64,000 nucleotides of DNA from Bacillota bacterium (GTDB taxonomy: Bacteria > Bacillota > Clostridia > Christensenellales > Aristaeellaceae). The translations under genes were made by a program, and so were the position numbers. The notes beneath the pieces were generated by a model. It saw only the letters and a program-made list of their open reading frames with translations, was not told where the DNA came from and ran no database searches. Positions 33,102 through 41,246 of this stretch are shown here, piece after piece (position 1 is the stretch's first letter; every line of letters begins with the position of its first letter). The stretch covers positions 1 through 64,000 of the forward strand of contig JASGUQ010000014.1 of NCBI GenBank assembly GCA_030057655.1. Direction: 5' to 3'.

Positions 33102-33787
33102 TGCGCCTGGCCCACCCGGAGATGAAGATGGTGCTCCCCTTAAGGGAGGACCGGGCGACCCTGCTGGCGGTGGAGCATCCCCCGCTGTTTCGCCGCTTTG
33201 TGGAAGGCCTGCGCGCCCAGGCGCAGGGGCAGGCGGGGGATTTTGTGCTTTCGGAGGATTGGACGCCCCTGCCCCTGGAAAAGCACCTGGTTTTGGTGAC
33301 GGATCCCTTTGCCCTTAGTTTCAATGAGCGCAGGCAGCTCACCGCCCTTTACAAACAGACCGGGAAGTTGGCTTATTCGGAGCGTGTTTATTTGAAAACC
33401 GCCCAGCTGCAATCCAGCATTGAGGAATGGCTGGCCCTTTTAGAAACGGAATCGCCCTATGCCGTTGAGTACCAGGCCCAGCTGCAGCCGGAAGCCCTGC
33501 TGAAGCAGGCGGATTTCCGCTTTCTGGAGGAGGGGGATTTGCCCCTGCGCCTGGAACGCTTCTTAAAGGCCCAGGCCGCCTTTTGCGGCGCCAATGTGTT
33601 TGCCTTTGTCAACCTGCGCGGCCTGTTATCCGGGGAGGAGCTGGCCCTGTTTTACCGCGCGGCTGAATATTTAAAGCTGCGCCTGCTGATGCTGGAAACA
33701 AAACTGCCGGATCACCTGCTGGACCGCGAGGCCTGGCACCTGATTGACAAAGACCTGTGCGAGCTTTATCCTGAAGACGAACGCTGA
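33101..33787 (+). CDS. csn2: Csn2 adaptation protein, type II-A marker
   Basis: A 228-residue protein. The match to Csn2 lies in the order of segments: VEHPPLFRRFVEGLRAQ, DFVLSEDWTPLPLEKHLVLV, DPFALSFNERRQLTALYKQT, then a late NLRGLLSGEELALFYRAAEY and LLMLE...LIDKDLCELYP. Csn2 forms a tetrameric ring on DNA ends and assists Cas1-Cas2 in acquisition. The start ATG overlaps the cas2 stop by one base (TGATG); a GTG three bases upstream is possible. It is the last gene before the leader. The sequence is diverged from the streptococcal prototypes. Confidence 0.85.
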   Translation: MRLAHPEMKMVLPLREDRATLLAVEHPPLFRRFVEGLRAQAQGQAGDFVLSEDWTPLPLEKHLVLVTDPFALSFNERRQLTALYKQTGKLAYSERVYLKTAQLQSSIEEWLALLETESPYAVEYQAQLQPEALLKQADFRFLEEGDLPLRLERFLKAQAAFCGANVFAFVNLRGLLSGEELALFYRAAEYLKLRLLMLETKLPDHLLDREAWHLIDKDLCELYPEDER

Positions 33788-33850
33788 TGTTTTGATGCCT
33801 TCTGAAAAAGCCTGTGTGATGGGGCTGACCTCGCCCGACCCGAATTTGGG
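33788..33850 (+). promoter_or_regulatory. CRISPR leader
   Basis: A 63-bp stretch between csn2 and the first repeat. A weak promoter is possible (TTGATG 33792-33797, 17 bp, TGTGAT 33815-33820). The last bases before the repeat, GAATTTGGG, resemble the ATTTGAG-type leader anchor used by type II-A integration complexes. Confidence 0.55.
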
Positions 33851-34399
33851 GTTTGAGAGTGATGTTGTTTTAGAGGGTACTCAAACCGCCCTTGGACGCG
33901 GAGGAGTGAACAACCTGTTTGAGAGTGATGTTGTTTTAGAGGGTACTCAAACTTAAAGGCAGTTGTTGGAAAAACGATCGATGTTTGAGAGTGATGTTGT
34001 TTTAGAGGGTACTCAAACTTGTTTTCATCCCCCCCCCCTTGTCTTATGTTTGAGAGTGATGTTGTTTTAGAGGGTACTCAAACTCGCGCCCACGTCAACA
34101 ATGTCATTCGGCGGTTTGAGAGTGATGTTGTTTTAGAGGGTACTCAAACGCAACATCGCGGTACCATGCGGGCACGTGGGTTTGAGAGTGATGTTGTTTT
34201 AGAGGGTACTCAAACGCAACATCGCGGTACCATGCGGGCACGTGGGTTTGAGAGTGATGTTGTTTTAGAGGGTACTCAAACCGGATATATCAAGGGCTTT
34301 TATATGAATTTGTTTGAGAGTGATGTTGTTTTAGAGGGTACTCAAACTCCCGGGCAGGATCGCCCAATGCGTCCACTGTTTGAGAGTGATGTTGTTTTA
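33851..34399 (+). CRISPR. CRISPR array, 8 full repeats plus one truncated
   Basis: Eight identical 36-bp repeats (starting GTTTGAGAGTGATG and ending GGGTACTCAAAC, with GTTTGAG/CTCAAAC at the termini) begin at 33851, 33917, 33983, 34048, 34114, 34180, 34246 and 34312. A ninth copy (34378-34399) keeps only its first 22 bases. Spacers are 30 bp, except spacer 3 (29 bp, with a run of ten C's). Spacers 5 and 6 are identical, so there are seven distinct spacers. The degenerate last repeat marks the old end; the leader end faces csn2. Orientation agrees with the tracrRNA anti-repeat. No spacer match inside this window was noticed. Confidence 0.98.
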
Positions 34400-34414
34400 C
34401 CCCCATGGATTCAA

Positions 34415-34443
34415 CCAGGCGCCGGTTTTTAGCCGGCGCCTGG
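34415..34443. terminator. GC-rich hairpin at the end of the array
   Basis: A perfect 11-bp stem CCAGGCGCCGG / CCGGCGCCTGG with a T-rich loop. It lacks a T-tract after the stem in either direction. It separates the array from the convergent anti-sigma gene. Confidence 0.5.
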
Positions 34444-34457
34444 CGTTTCAGGTATGA

Positions 34458-35870
34458 TTATTTGATCTGGGTCAATTCCATCATGCCGGAGGGGCGGTCA
34501 TCGGACAATTCCTCGATCCGTACCCCGCCGATCGTCTGTCCGGTTCGCGCGTCGATGAGCACGGAGACGGAGGACGGCGGCGCGGCCTTGTCCTTGCTGA
34601 ATTCATCAAACAGCATTTTGCTGTAGATCTCGGGCTTGTCCTGCTCTTCCTCGGTCTTGGTGTTGGCGCCTTTCCAGGTGTAGATGAACAGGTAGACCGG
34701 CTTGTTCAGTTCTTTTGAGTGGTAGTAGACCTGGGCGAAGGGCTCAAACATGTTCAGGCGTTTCCGCGTCCAGTTGGGCAGGCTCAGGACAGCTTCCTCC
34801 GCGGTTTTGCGCGCGTCCTCCGCCTTGACCATGCCCTCTTCCGGCAGGCGGATGTCCTGATCAAGCACATGCCGGTACCCGGCGTAGTACCCGCCCCAGT
34901 CCTTGCGGAAGGCTTCCAGTTCAGCCAGTCTGGGCTTGAACTCTTGTACCAGCCCAGCCAGTTCCTCCACCGTGTAGGGCCGGGCCTTTTTAAACGCGCT
35001 TATCAGGCGCCGGTCCAGTTTGAGCCCTTCCTCGTCCAGGGGCTGTTGGTTTTCTTCCTCATAGTCGGCCTTGGCAAGGATTTCGATGATTTCGCCTGTT
35101 CCGGCTTCAAGCTTCACGTCAAAAACCGGCATATCGTACAGGTCCTGATCCGGATTCAGGTAAAAAACGCGCCAGACCTTGTTGGCCTGCTCATCCGCGC
35201 AGCTGCGCAGCTCGGCAATCACCCGCATCGCTTCAAAATCCCGGTCTCTCGCGCCGTACTTGTCCTTGATGGCGGCTTTGGCCATTTCCCCGGCCTGTTC
35301 AATCGTCAGGTCCCCTTCTCCCGGCAGCCAGTACATTTCCTCGTCTGCCCCCAGGGTGCCCGTCTCAACAAGCATCCGGGTGTACTTAGCCTTGTCCTCA
35401 AGGCTCCAGCCGGGCAGGGGGCCTTTTTCCTTCTCCATGATGGAGATGGCGGTGATGGTGTCTTCGCTCAGGTCATATTTGTCCATCAGCAGCCGGGTCG
35501 CGATATCGGCTTTCTCCGTTTCGCTTGTCGCTGCGTCCTTTAATCTGTCCAAAGCTTCGCTGTTAAACGCTGCGCCTTCCTTTGCCATGTCCAGCACGAA
35601 ATCCGCGCGCCTCTGCCCGCTCCAGGTGTCAAAATAGCCGTTTTCCCCTTCGTTTTTGGCCATGTTATCGTAATAATTCTTCCACAGCGTCACGGCCAGC
35701 CCCGTCACAGCCAGCAAGGCCAGCGCCAGGGCCAGAACCATGGCCAGGGACATCTTCTTTTTCACTTTTTCTTCTCCTCTGATCCGATCCACTACTTTTA
35801 AGGATTGCTCGTCCGTCCAGTCCAGCATGGAAAGCCGGCTGTCGATCAACGGTTTCAATTTACTCTTCAT
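34458..35870 (-). CDS. Transmembrane anti-sigma-like protein
   Basis: A 470-residue single-pass membrane protein. About 35 cytosolic residues precede a Lys-rich border and one transmembrane helix (MSLAMVLALALALLAVTGLA, about 40-62). The remaining 400 residues are extracellular, with several PepSY-like repeats of helix-strand-strand type (about 165-260 and 330-430). It overlaps the ECF sigma gene by 11 bp, the usual cue for an anti-sigma factor. The cytosolic part is short and has no zinc-binding HxxxCxxC motif, so it is not a ZAS-domain anti-sigma. It could sense an envelope signal through the outer domain. Confidence 0.7.
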   Translation of the reverse strand: MKSKLKPLIDSRLSMLDWTDEQSLKVVDRIRGEEKVKKKMSLAMVLALALALLAVTGLAVTLWKNYYDNMAKNEGENGYFDTWSGQRRADFVLDMAKEGAAFNSEALDRLKDAATSETEKADIATRLLMDKYDLSEDTITAISIMEKEKGPLPGWSLEDKAKYTRMLVETGTLGADEEMYWLPGEGDLTIEQAGEMAKAAIKDKYGARDRDFEAMRVIAELRSCADEQANKVWRVFYLNPDQDLYDMPVFDVKLEAGTGEIIEILAKADYEEENQQPLDEEGLKLDRRLISAFKKARPYTVEELAGLVQEFKPRLAELEAFRKDWGGYYAGYRHVLDQDIRLPEEGMVKAEDARKTAEEAVLSLPNWTRKRLNMFEPFAQVYYHSKELNKPVYLFIYTWKGANTKTEEEQDKPEIYSKMLFDEFSKDKAAPPSSVSVLIDARTGQTIGGVRIEELSDDRPSGMMELTQIK

Positions 35871-36381
35871 CGAAATACCACCTTTCCAGCGTCTTACAGA
35901 GCTTCTCTTTCGCCCGGCTTAAGCGGGATTTGACCGTGCCTTCCGGAATTTTCAGCAAAAGCGCGATGTCGCGGATGTCCATCTCCTGATAAAACCGAAG
36001 CAGGATGACCTCCCGGTGTTTTTTGGGCAGGGCCAGGATCTGCCGCGTGACCGTGTCGTCCGGGAACCGCGCTTCGGCCGTGGGTTCCTTCAAATCATCC
36101 GGGGTGATCCTCCTGTCGATCCGGCGGAACCAGGCGGTGCGCAGGTAATCCTTGCAGGTGTTGACCGCGATGCTGGTCAGCCAGGTCTTCTCGCTGCTCT
36201 CCTCCCGGAAGCTGTCCCTGGCTTTGTACGCCTTTAAAAAGGTCTCGCTCACCGCGTCCTCCGCCAGGGAAATATCCTTCAGGTACATGGCGCACAGCCG
36301 CAGCAGCGCGGTGCCGTGCTCCTTCATCAGGCGCCTGAAGCGCTCCTCCTCTGTTTTGCAGGGTACCTCTGCAAAATCCAT
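35860..36381 (-). CDS. ECF-type RNA polymerase sigma factor
   Basis: A 173-residue sigma-70 family protein. Region 2 (about 10-80) contains LLRLCAMYLKDISLAEDAVS, ETFLKAYKARDSFREESSEK and TWLTSIAVNTCKDYLRTAW. Region 4 (about 115-170) contains LPKKHREVILLRFYQEMDIR, DIALLLKIPEGTVKSRLSRA. Region 3 is absent, as expected for group IV. The start at 36381 follows AAGGAGG; the longer frame upstream is spurious. The promoter just upstream has ECF character, so it is likely autoregulated. It is cotranscribed with the anti-sigma-like gene. Confidence 0.93.
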   Translation of the reverse strand: MDFAEVPCKTEEERFRRLMKEHGTALLRLCAMYLKDISLAEDAVSETFLKAYKARDSFREESSEKTWLTSIAVNTCKDYLRTAWFRRIDRRITPDDLKEPTAEARFPDDTVTRQILALPKKHREVILLRFYQEMDIRDIALLLKIPEGTVKSRLSRAKEKLCKTLERWYFDEE

Positions 36382-36404
36382 CCGGCCACCTCCTTTCACC
36401 TTAA

Positions 36405-36432
36405 TAGACGGGGACAAGAACAGATCGGTTCC
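36405..36432 (-). promoter_or_regulatory. ECF-type promoter of the sigma operon
   Basis: On the minus strand GGAACC (36427-36432), 16 bp, CGTCTA (36405-36410). This is the AAC / CGTC pattern of ECF-controlled promoters, at a fitting distance from the sigma gene start. Confidence 0.65.
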
Positions 36433-36441
36433 ATAAAGAGA

Positions 36442-36459
36442 AGCCGCCCGAAGGCGGCT
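36442..36459 (-). terminator. Terminator of the SPFH gene
   Basis: AGCCGCC / GGCGGCT (36442-36448 and 36453-36459) with a 4-base loop, followed on the minus strand by TCTCTTT. It separates the SPFH gene from the ECF promoter. Confidence 0.65.
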
Positions 36460-36490
36460 CCCGTTTATCTGTAATGCTTGGTCTAATTGT

Positions 36491-37528
36491 TTACTGCTTC
36501 GCGCCGCACTCGGGGCAGAACTTGGCGCCCGGGGCGAGGGGCTTGCCGCACTCGCGGCAGCTGGGCGCGCTCTGGCTGGCGCCGCACTCGGAGCAGAACT
36601 TGCTTCCCACTGCAATGGGCTTGCCGCAGCTGACGCAGGGAACCTGGCTGACAGCCGGGGCGGCCTGCTGGTTCTGGAAGGCGTTTTGCACCATCTGGCC
36701 CATGGCCATCCCGGCGCCAAGGCCCGCGCCCAGGCCGGCGCCGCCGCCCTCGTTCTGAGCCGCGTCGCGCAGGGCTTCGGCAGCCTGGAACTGGGTGTAT
36801 TTGTTGAGGTCGCCCACCACGCCCATGCTGGTGCGCTTGTCCATGGCCTGTTCCACTTCCTGGGGCAGGGAGATGTTTTCAATCACAAAGCTTTCCAGCT
36901 TCAGGCCCAGTTGGGCAAAGCGCGGCTGCAGGGAGTTGAGCGCGAACTGGCCCAGTTCGTCATAGTTGGCGGCCAGGTCCAGGGCGGGGATCTTGCTCTG
37001 CGCGATGATGTCAGACAGCGCTGACACCACGGTGCGCTTGGTCTGCCCGGACACGCCCTCCACCGTCATCAGCTCGGTGGTTCCAAAGACTTCTTTTAAG
37101 AACACCACCGGGTCCTGCACGCGGAAGGAGTAGATGCCAAAGGCGCGCAGGCGCACCATGCCAAACTCGCTGTCACGCATCATGACCGGGTTGCTGGTGC
37201 CCCATTTCATGTCCAGGAACTGCTTGGTGTTGATAAAGTACACTTCCGCCTTGAAGGGGGAGTTGAAGCCGTATTTCCAGGACTTCAGCGCGGTCATGAC
37301 CGGCATGTTCTGGGTGGACAGCTCATAGCGGCCGGGCTGGAAGACGTCCGCGATCTTGCCCTCGTTGACAAAGACGGCCACCTGGCTCTCCCTCACCGTG
37401 AGCTGCGCCCCCATCATGATCTCCTTGCCCATGTTTTCATAGCGGTAGACCATGGTGTTGGCGCTGGAGTCGGTCCATTCGATGACGTCGATCAGCTGGC
37501 TGTTAATGATCTTTTTGAAAAAACTCAT
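36491..37528 (-). CDS. SPFH-domain protein with two C-terminal zinc ribbons (YdjI-like)
   Basis: A 345-residue protein. Residues 25-225 form an SPFH/Band-7-like domain of the virion-core type (MVYRYENMGKEIMMGAQLTV, FQPGRYELSTQNMPV). A Gly/Ala/Met-rich linker (about 270-290) follows. The last 50 residues hold two zinc ribbons: CVSCGKPIAVGSKFCSECG and CRECGKPLAPGAKFCPECG. In Bacillus the related YdjI works with phage-shock-like proteins in membrane stress. No transmembrane segment is seen. Its location upstream of an ECF sigma operon fits an envelope-stress function. Confidence 0.88.
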   Translation of the reverse strand: MSFFKKIINSQLIDVIEWTDSSANTMVYRYENMGKEIMMGAQLTVRESQVAVFVNEGKIADVFQPGRYELSTQNMPVMTALKSWKYGFNSPFKAEVYFINTKQFLDMKWGTSNPVMMRDSEFGMVRLRAFGIYSFRVQDPVVFLKEVFGTTELMTVEGVSGQTKRTVVSALSDIIAQSKIPALDLAANYDELGQFALNSLQPRFAQLGLKLESFVIENISLPQEVEQAMDKRTSMGVVGDLNKYTQFQAAEALRDAAQNEGGGAGLGAGLGAGMAMGQMVQNAFQNQQAAPAVSQVPCVSCGKPIAVGSKFCSECGASQSAPSCRECGKPLAPGAKFCPECGAKQ

Positions 37529-37588
37529 CCGGGTTTCCTCCTTTGATTCGCATGTGTTTGCCTGAACGGCCGCCCTGGCCGGGAAAAA

Positions 37589-38395
37589 CTAATCCTTCAG
37601 GGGGATAAAGGAATCCAGCCTGGGCAGCACCCGAAACTGGGTGCAGACCAGATCCAGATCCATATAGATTTTAACCTGCGCGGCCGTCCCCAAAACCAAT
37701 TGGTGGGCGTGGGCGGAAAGCACATCCAGTTCCTCGTCCGTCACATCCTCCGTCGTGCAGGCCAAAACGCGCAGCCGCATGGGGGATAAAAGGGCAGAGG
37801 TGTACTGCAGGGGCCCCGGGATCTGGCCGAAGAAATTGGCTTTCAGCGCCAGATCCAGCCGGTCAAAACCGTGGCTCCAGCGGTTTTCCATAAAGTTGAT
37901 GCCGTCTGGCAATTCAAACTCAAACAGCAAGCCCGGCCTTGAGATGTTGATTTTGGACCTGGCCAACAGCAGGCGGCTTTCAAGCTCGCCCCGGGAGGCG
38001 ATGCGCTCCTCCAGCAGCCGGTGCAGGGCGTCGCTTTGAATCCTGGCCTGGGCGCAGGGCCTGGTGGAGTCATAATCGCTGAAGTCGCCCAGAAGCTGAT
38101 CCAGCGCCTCGCGCACCATGCTCAGCTCGTTGCGCAGGCCGTCCCCGCGCCTGTGGGTGCGCATGATGGGCATGCAGGGGTATTTTTCATCCATCAGCTG
38201 GCAAAGGGCTTGAAAGTCGCGGTTTTCAGGGTCGATCGCGATGGCGTCCGCGCCGGGCCTATAAAGAAAGGCCTCCGCCTCCTCCACATTCCGGGCCAGG
38301 GCAACCGGCTCAAACATCAGCCTGTTCAAATGCTGAATGCTGGTGAACGCTTCTCTTACGTCCTCATGGTCGGTAACAAGCAGTAATCTATACAT
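37589..38395 (-). CDS. Receiver-like protein without output domain
   Basis: A 268-residue protein. The first 110 residues look like a response regulator receiver (MYRLLLVTDHEDVREAF, then ADAIAIDPENRDFQALCQLM and CMPIMRTHRRGD). The acidic pocket is degenerate: the opening has DHED, and the phosphoacceptor strand reads IAIDPE, so phosphorylation is uncertain. The remaining 155 residues are not a known DNA-binding domain; a helical segment (LHRLLEERIASRGELESRLL) and a beta region follow. The ribosome binding site AAGGAGG and a good promoter are upstream. It may be a pseudo-receiver involved in protein-protein control. Confidence 0.6.
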   Translation of the reverse strand: MYRLLLVTDHEDVREAFTSIQHLNRLMFEPVALARNVEEAEAFLYRPGADAIAIDPENRDFQALCQLMDEKYPCMPIMRTHRRGDGLRNELSMVREALDQLLGDFSDYDSTRPCAQARIQSDALHRLLEERIASRGELESRLLLARSKINISRPGLLFEFELPDGINFMENRWSHGFDRLDLALKANFFGQIPGPLQYTSALLSPMRLRVLACTTEDVTDEELDVLSAHAHQLVLGTAAQVKIYMDLDLVCTQFRVLPRLDSFIPLKD

Positions 38396-38424
38396 TCCAC
38401 CCTCCTTGTGCTCGCGTAATATTT

Positions 38425-38453
38425 ATTATAGCCTTCTTTGGAAGAAATAACAA
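38425..38453 (-). promoter_or_regulatory. Promoter of the receiver-like gene
   Basis: On the minus strand TTGTTA (38448-38453), 17 bp, TATAAT (38425-38430). Confidence 0.75.
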
Positions 38454-38549
38454 CGATTTTACCTGATTCATGTAAAATATGATACAAATTTCAGCATGCC
38501 GGGCGGTTGAAAAATGAACCGATGTTCACTCGGGAGCGCGCCGTTTCTA

Positions 38550-38578
38550 TTGACAAATCAAAGCCCGTTCAGTAGGAT
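38550..38578 (+). promoter_or_regulatory. Promoter of the PLP lyase / sugar importer operon
   Basis: TTGACA (38550-38555), 17 bp, TAGGAT (38573-38578), about 40 bp upstream of the lyase start. Confidence 0.75.
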
Positions 38579-38617
38579 TTCTATAAGCAAAGGATTTAAT
38601 AAGTCAGAGGATTGTTC

Positions 38618-39799
38618 ATGAACATGAAGTTTGACAGCGATCAGTTGTTTACTATTACCCACGAATTTGAGGATTATGAGCGCCAGTTGGGCGCGGTCTC
38701 GCCGCCTGTATATTTATCCTCCCTGCATGTGTTTCCAAGCTTTGAGGAGTATTTGAAGGGAAGCGGCGATGACGACGCCTTCTTCTATGGGCGGGTCTCA
38801 AATCCCACCGCGCGGCTTCTGGAAAAGAAGCTGGCGGCGATGGAGCACGGGGCGGACGCGCTGGTGTTTTCTTCCGGCATGGCGGCCGCCACCTCGGCCA
38901 TTCTGGCCACCTGCCAGGCGGGGGATCATATCCTGTGCATGCGGGATTCTTACCGCCCGGTCCATGCCTTCATGGCCAATGTAGGAACGCCAAGGCTTCA
39001 TATTGAGATCAGCTTTGTTTCAGGCACAGACCTGGACGAGGTCAAACGGGCCATCCGGCCCAACACCAGGCTGATGATCCTGGAAAGCCCCGCCACCTTC
39101 GTGTTTTCAGTCATCGACATCAAAGCCATCGCCGCGCTGTGCAAGGAGTACGGCGTCACCACCTACCTGGACAACACCTACTCCACGCCGCTGTTTCAAA
39201 ACCCGCTTGACATGGGCATTGACATCGTGATGCACACCCTGTCCAAGTACATCGGCGGCCATTCCGACCTGATCGGCGGCGCGCTGATATCAAAGGACGC
39301 CGACCTGATCCACAAAATGCGCCACGGCGTCCGGGAATGGCTGGGCGGCATACTGGGGCCCATGGAGGCCTGGCTGGCCATCAGGGGGCTGCGCTCCCTG
39401 CCCGCGCGGCTTTACATGCACCAGGACACCGCCATGAAGGCGGCCCGCTTCCTTGAAAGCCATCCTAAGGTCAAGTCGGTGCATTACACGGGACTGCCCT
39501 CCCATCCGCAGGCGGAACTGATCAAAAAACAGATGCGCGGCCACACGGGGCTGATGAGCTTTGAATTGGACCGGGAGCCGGATGAAGCGGTCAAAATGAT
39601 CAACGCCCTGAAGCTCTTTGGCAAGGGCTGCTCCTGGGGCGGGTTTGAAAGCCTGGCGCTTTGCACGATGTACACAGCAAGCGAGGAGGCCGCCCGCGCG
39701 TCCGGCGTCAGCCGCGGCCTGATCCGCATCCACTGCGGGCTGGAGGGGGCGGACAACCTGGTCGCCGACCTTGCCCAGGCGCTGGACAGCATTGTATAA
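38618..39799 (+). CDS. Cys/Met metabolism PLP-dependent enzyme
   Basis: A 393-residue trans-sulfuration enzyme (methionine gamma-lyase, cystathionine gamma-lyase/synthase or O-acetylhomoserine sulfhydrylase group). Features in order: the substrate-side Tyr/Arg loop (AFFYGRVSNPTARLLEKKLA), the glycine loop (FSSGMAAATSAILATC), the Asp that holds the PLP ring (YLDNTYSTPL), and the Schiff-base Lys210 (HTLSKYIGGHSDLIGG). The C-terminal domain ends SRGLIRIHCGLEGADNLVAD. Motifs alone do not tell lyase from synthase. The start at 38618 is chosen for AGAGG upstream. Only 37 bp separate it from the downstream binding-protein gene, so it is probably in the same transcript. Confidence 0.9.
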   Translation: MNMKFDSDQLFTITHEFEDYERQLGAVSPPVYLSSLHVFPSFEEYLKGSGDDDAFFYGRVSNPTARLLEKKLAAMEHGADALVFSSGMAAATSAILATCQAGDHILCMRDSYRPVHAFMANVGTPRLHIEISFVSGTDLDEVKRAIRPNTRLMILESPATFVFSVIDIKAIAALCKEYGVTTYLDNTYSTPLFQNPLDMGIDIVMHTLSKYIGGHSDLIGGALISKDADLIHKMRHGVREWLGGILGPMEAWLAIRGLRSLPARLYMHQDTAMKAARFLESHPKVKSVHYTGLPSHPQAELIKKQMRGHTGLMSFELDREPDEAVKMINALKLFGKGCSWGGFESLALCTMYTASEEAARASGVSRGLIRIHCGLEGADNLVADLAQALDSIV

Positions 39800-39836
39800 A
39801 AGGCGTTGCTGCGCCTTAAAATAGAGGAGGATAGAT

Positions 39837-41168
39837 ATGAAAAAGAAACTGGTTGCCCTGATGCTTTGTGTGATGATGTTCATCCCCCTGCTTCCTGCCG
39901 GCGCGTCCGGCGTCCAACTGCGGTTTATTGACGTTTCCCCAAGCCCCGCAAGGCAGGAATACTACGAGAAAACCTTTGCGAAGTTCCGGGAGGAAACCGG
40001 CATCTCCGTGGCGTATGAGAGCGTGCCCTGGGATGACGCCGCGAACAAACTGACCATCCTGGGCACCTCCAACCAACTGCCGGACGTGATCACGACCTGG
40101 GCTGGCTGGCTTGGCCAGTTTACGGCAGCCGGCTGGGTCATCCCGCTGGCCGACTACATTGCCGGCACCGAAGATCAGTACACCGACACCGTGACCAAGC
40201 TGGTCTGGAAGGGCGAGAAAGAGCTTTACGGCAATGTCTACACCGTGCCTGACGGCATGATGGTGAAGGGCGTTTTCGTCCGCAAGGACTGGGCCGAGGA
40301 AGAGGGCATGGATCTTGACCCCAAAAAGGGCTGGACCTACAGCGAGTATTTTGACGCGGTGAGGAAGTTCACCAACCCGGAGAAGAACCGCTACGGCACC
40401 TCTTTCCGCGGCGCGCGCGGCGCCTTTGACCCCCTGTTTGTGTACCTGCAGACCTTGACCGGCGGCCGCGCCTACGCGGATGACGGTTCCGCGCTGTTTA
40501 ACACGCCTGAAGCGGTTGCCGCCTATGAAACCTGGAATGGCCTCTACCTGGACGGCAACGCCCCCAAGGACGCCATCAACTGGGGCTTCATCGAGATGGT
40601 GGACAACTTCACCGGCGGCCTCACCGGCACCCTCATCAACGACTCCGAGGTGGCTGCCACCTGCATCACCAGCATGAAGGATGAGCAGTGGATGGTCATG
40701 CCCATGCCGGAGAGCGACGTGGACGGCAAGATCTACAACACCGTCAACTCCCCCTATGCCTACTCGATCTCCGCGTCTTCCAAGAACCCGGACGCCGCCT
40801 GGCAGCTGATTGAGTACCTGACCCGTCCGGACAACAACATCGAGTACTGCAAGCTGACCGGCCTGATCCCGATCAAAAAGGACGTGGGCGATGATCCCCT
40901 CTATGGCCCGGACGGCTATTATGCCACTTTCATGCAGCAGTTGAACGATCCCAGGCTGGTCGTTCCCTGCGCCTTCGGCCCCTTCAGCTACACCGATATG
41001 CACCAGGGTATGATGCATGAAGAAATACAGAAATACCTCCTGGGCCAGCAGGACGCCAAGACCTCCCTTGGCCTGGTGGCGGGAGAGCTTGAAAAACGCA
41101 TGAAGCAGTACCTGGCCGATAATCCGGGCAGCGCTGTTGAGCAGCCCAAGAGCCTTAGCGAAGAGTAA
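39837..41168 (+). CDS. Carbohydrate ABC transporter binding protein
   Basis: A 443-residue exported binding protein of the large sugar class (SBP family 1). It has a signal peptide (MKKKLVALMLCVMMFIPLLP, cleavage near ASG) and no clear lipobox. The mature part has the family pattern: FAKFREETGISVAYESVPWD, LPDVITTWAGWLGQF, PYAYSISASSKNPDAAWQLI and EYCKLTGLIPIKKDV. The ribosome binding site GAGGAGG lies upstream. It is the first importer gene and is followed by an attenuating hairpin and two permeases. An ATPase is absent, as in many such operons that share a common MsmK/UgpC-type ATPase. Fucosylated oligosaccharides are the likely ligand, judged from the fucosidase gene. Confidence 0.9.
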   Translation: MKKKLVALMLCVMMFIPLLPAGASGVQLRFIDVSPSPARQEYYEKTFAKFREETGISVAYESVPWDDAANKLTILGTSNQLPDVITTWAGWLGQFTAAGWVIPLADYIAGTEDQYTDTVTKLVWKGEKELYGNVYTVPDGMMVKGVFVRKDWAEEEGMDLDPKKGWTYSEYFDAVRKFTNPEKNRYGTSFRGARGAFDPLFVYLQTLTGGRAYADDGSALFNTPEAVAAYETWNGLYLDGNAPKDAINWGFIEMVDNFTGGLTGTLINDSEVAATCITSMKDEQWMVMPMPESDVDGKIYNTVNSPYAYSISASSKNPDAAWQLIEYLTRPDNNIEYCKLTGLIPIKKDVGDDPLYGPDGYYATFMQQLNDPRLVVPCAFGPFSYTDMHQGMMHEEIQKYLLGQQDAKTSLGLVAGELEKRMKQYLADNPGSAVEQPKSLSEE

Positions 41169-41180
41169 TTCATTTCATCA

Positions 41181-41213
41181 GGCAGGCGGCGTTCCTGCCG
41201 CCTGCCTTTTTAA
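41181..41213 (+). terminator. Attenuator between binding protein and permeases
   Basis: AGGCAGGCGG / CCGCCTGCCT hairpin followed by TTTTT, 12 bp after the binding-protein stop. Partial read-through would supply the permeases. Confidence 0.75.
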
Positions 41214-41246
41214 CAGGATGCGTCAAGAAAGGGGTGAGCAATTCAC

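Noticed and set aside
33744-34432. Open frames through the CRISPR array that repeat FESDVVLEGTQT
   Set aside because: The 66-bp repeat-spacer period is a multiple of three, so a frame stays open by chance. It is an array, not a protein.
36382-36882. Upstream extension of the sigma factor frame
   Set aside because: Ala/Pro/Arg-rich reading of the SPFH gene in another frame; the sigma factor starts at 36381 after AAGGAGG.
39801-39818. Hairpin AAGGCG-TTGCTG-CGCCTT between the PLP lyase and the importer as a terminator
   Set aside because: A short stem followed by A's, not T's; read-through is expected.
39816-41018. 400-codon open frame antisense to the sugar-binding protein
   Set aside because: A shadow frame; the sense strand encodes a clear family member.
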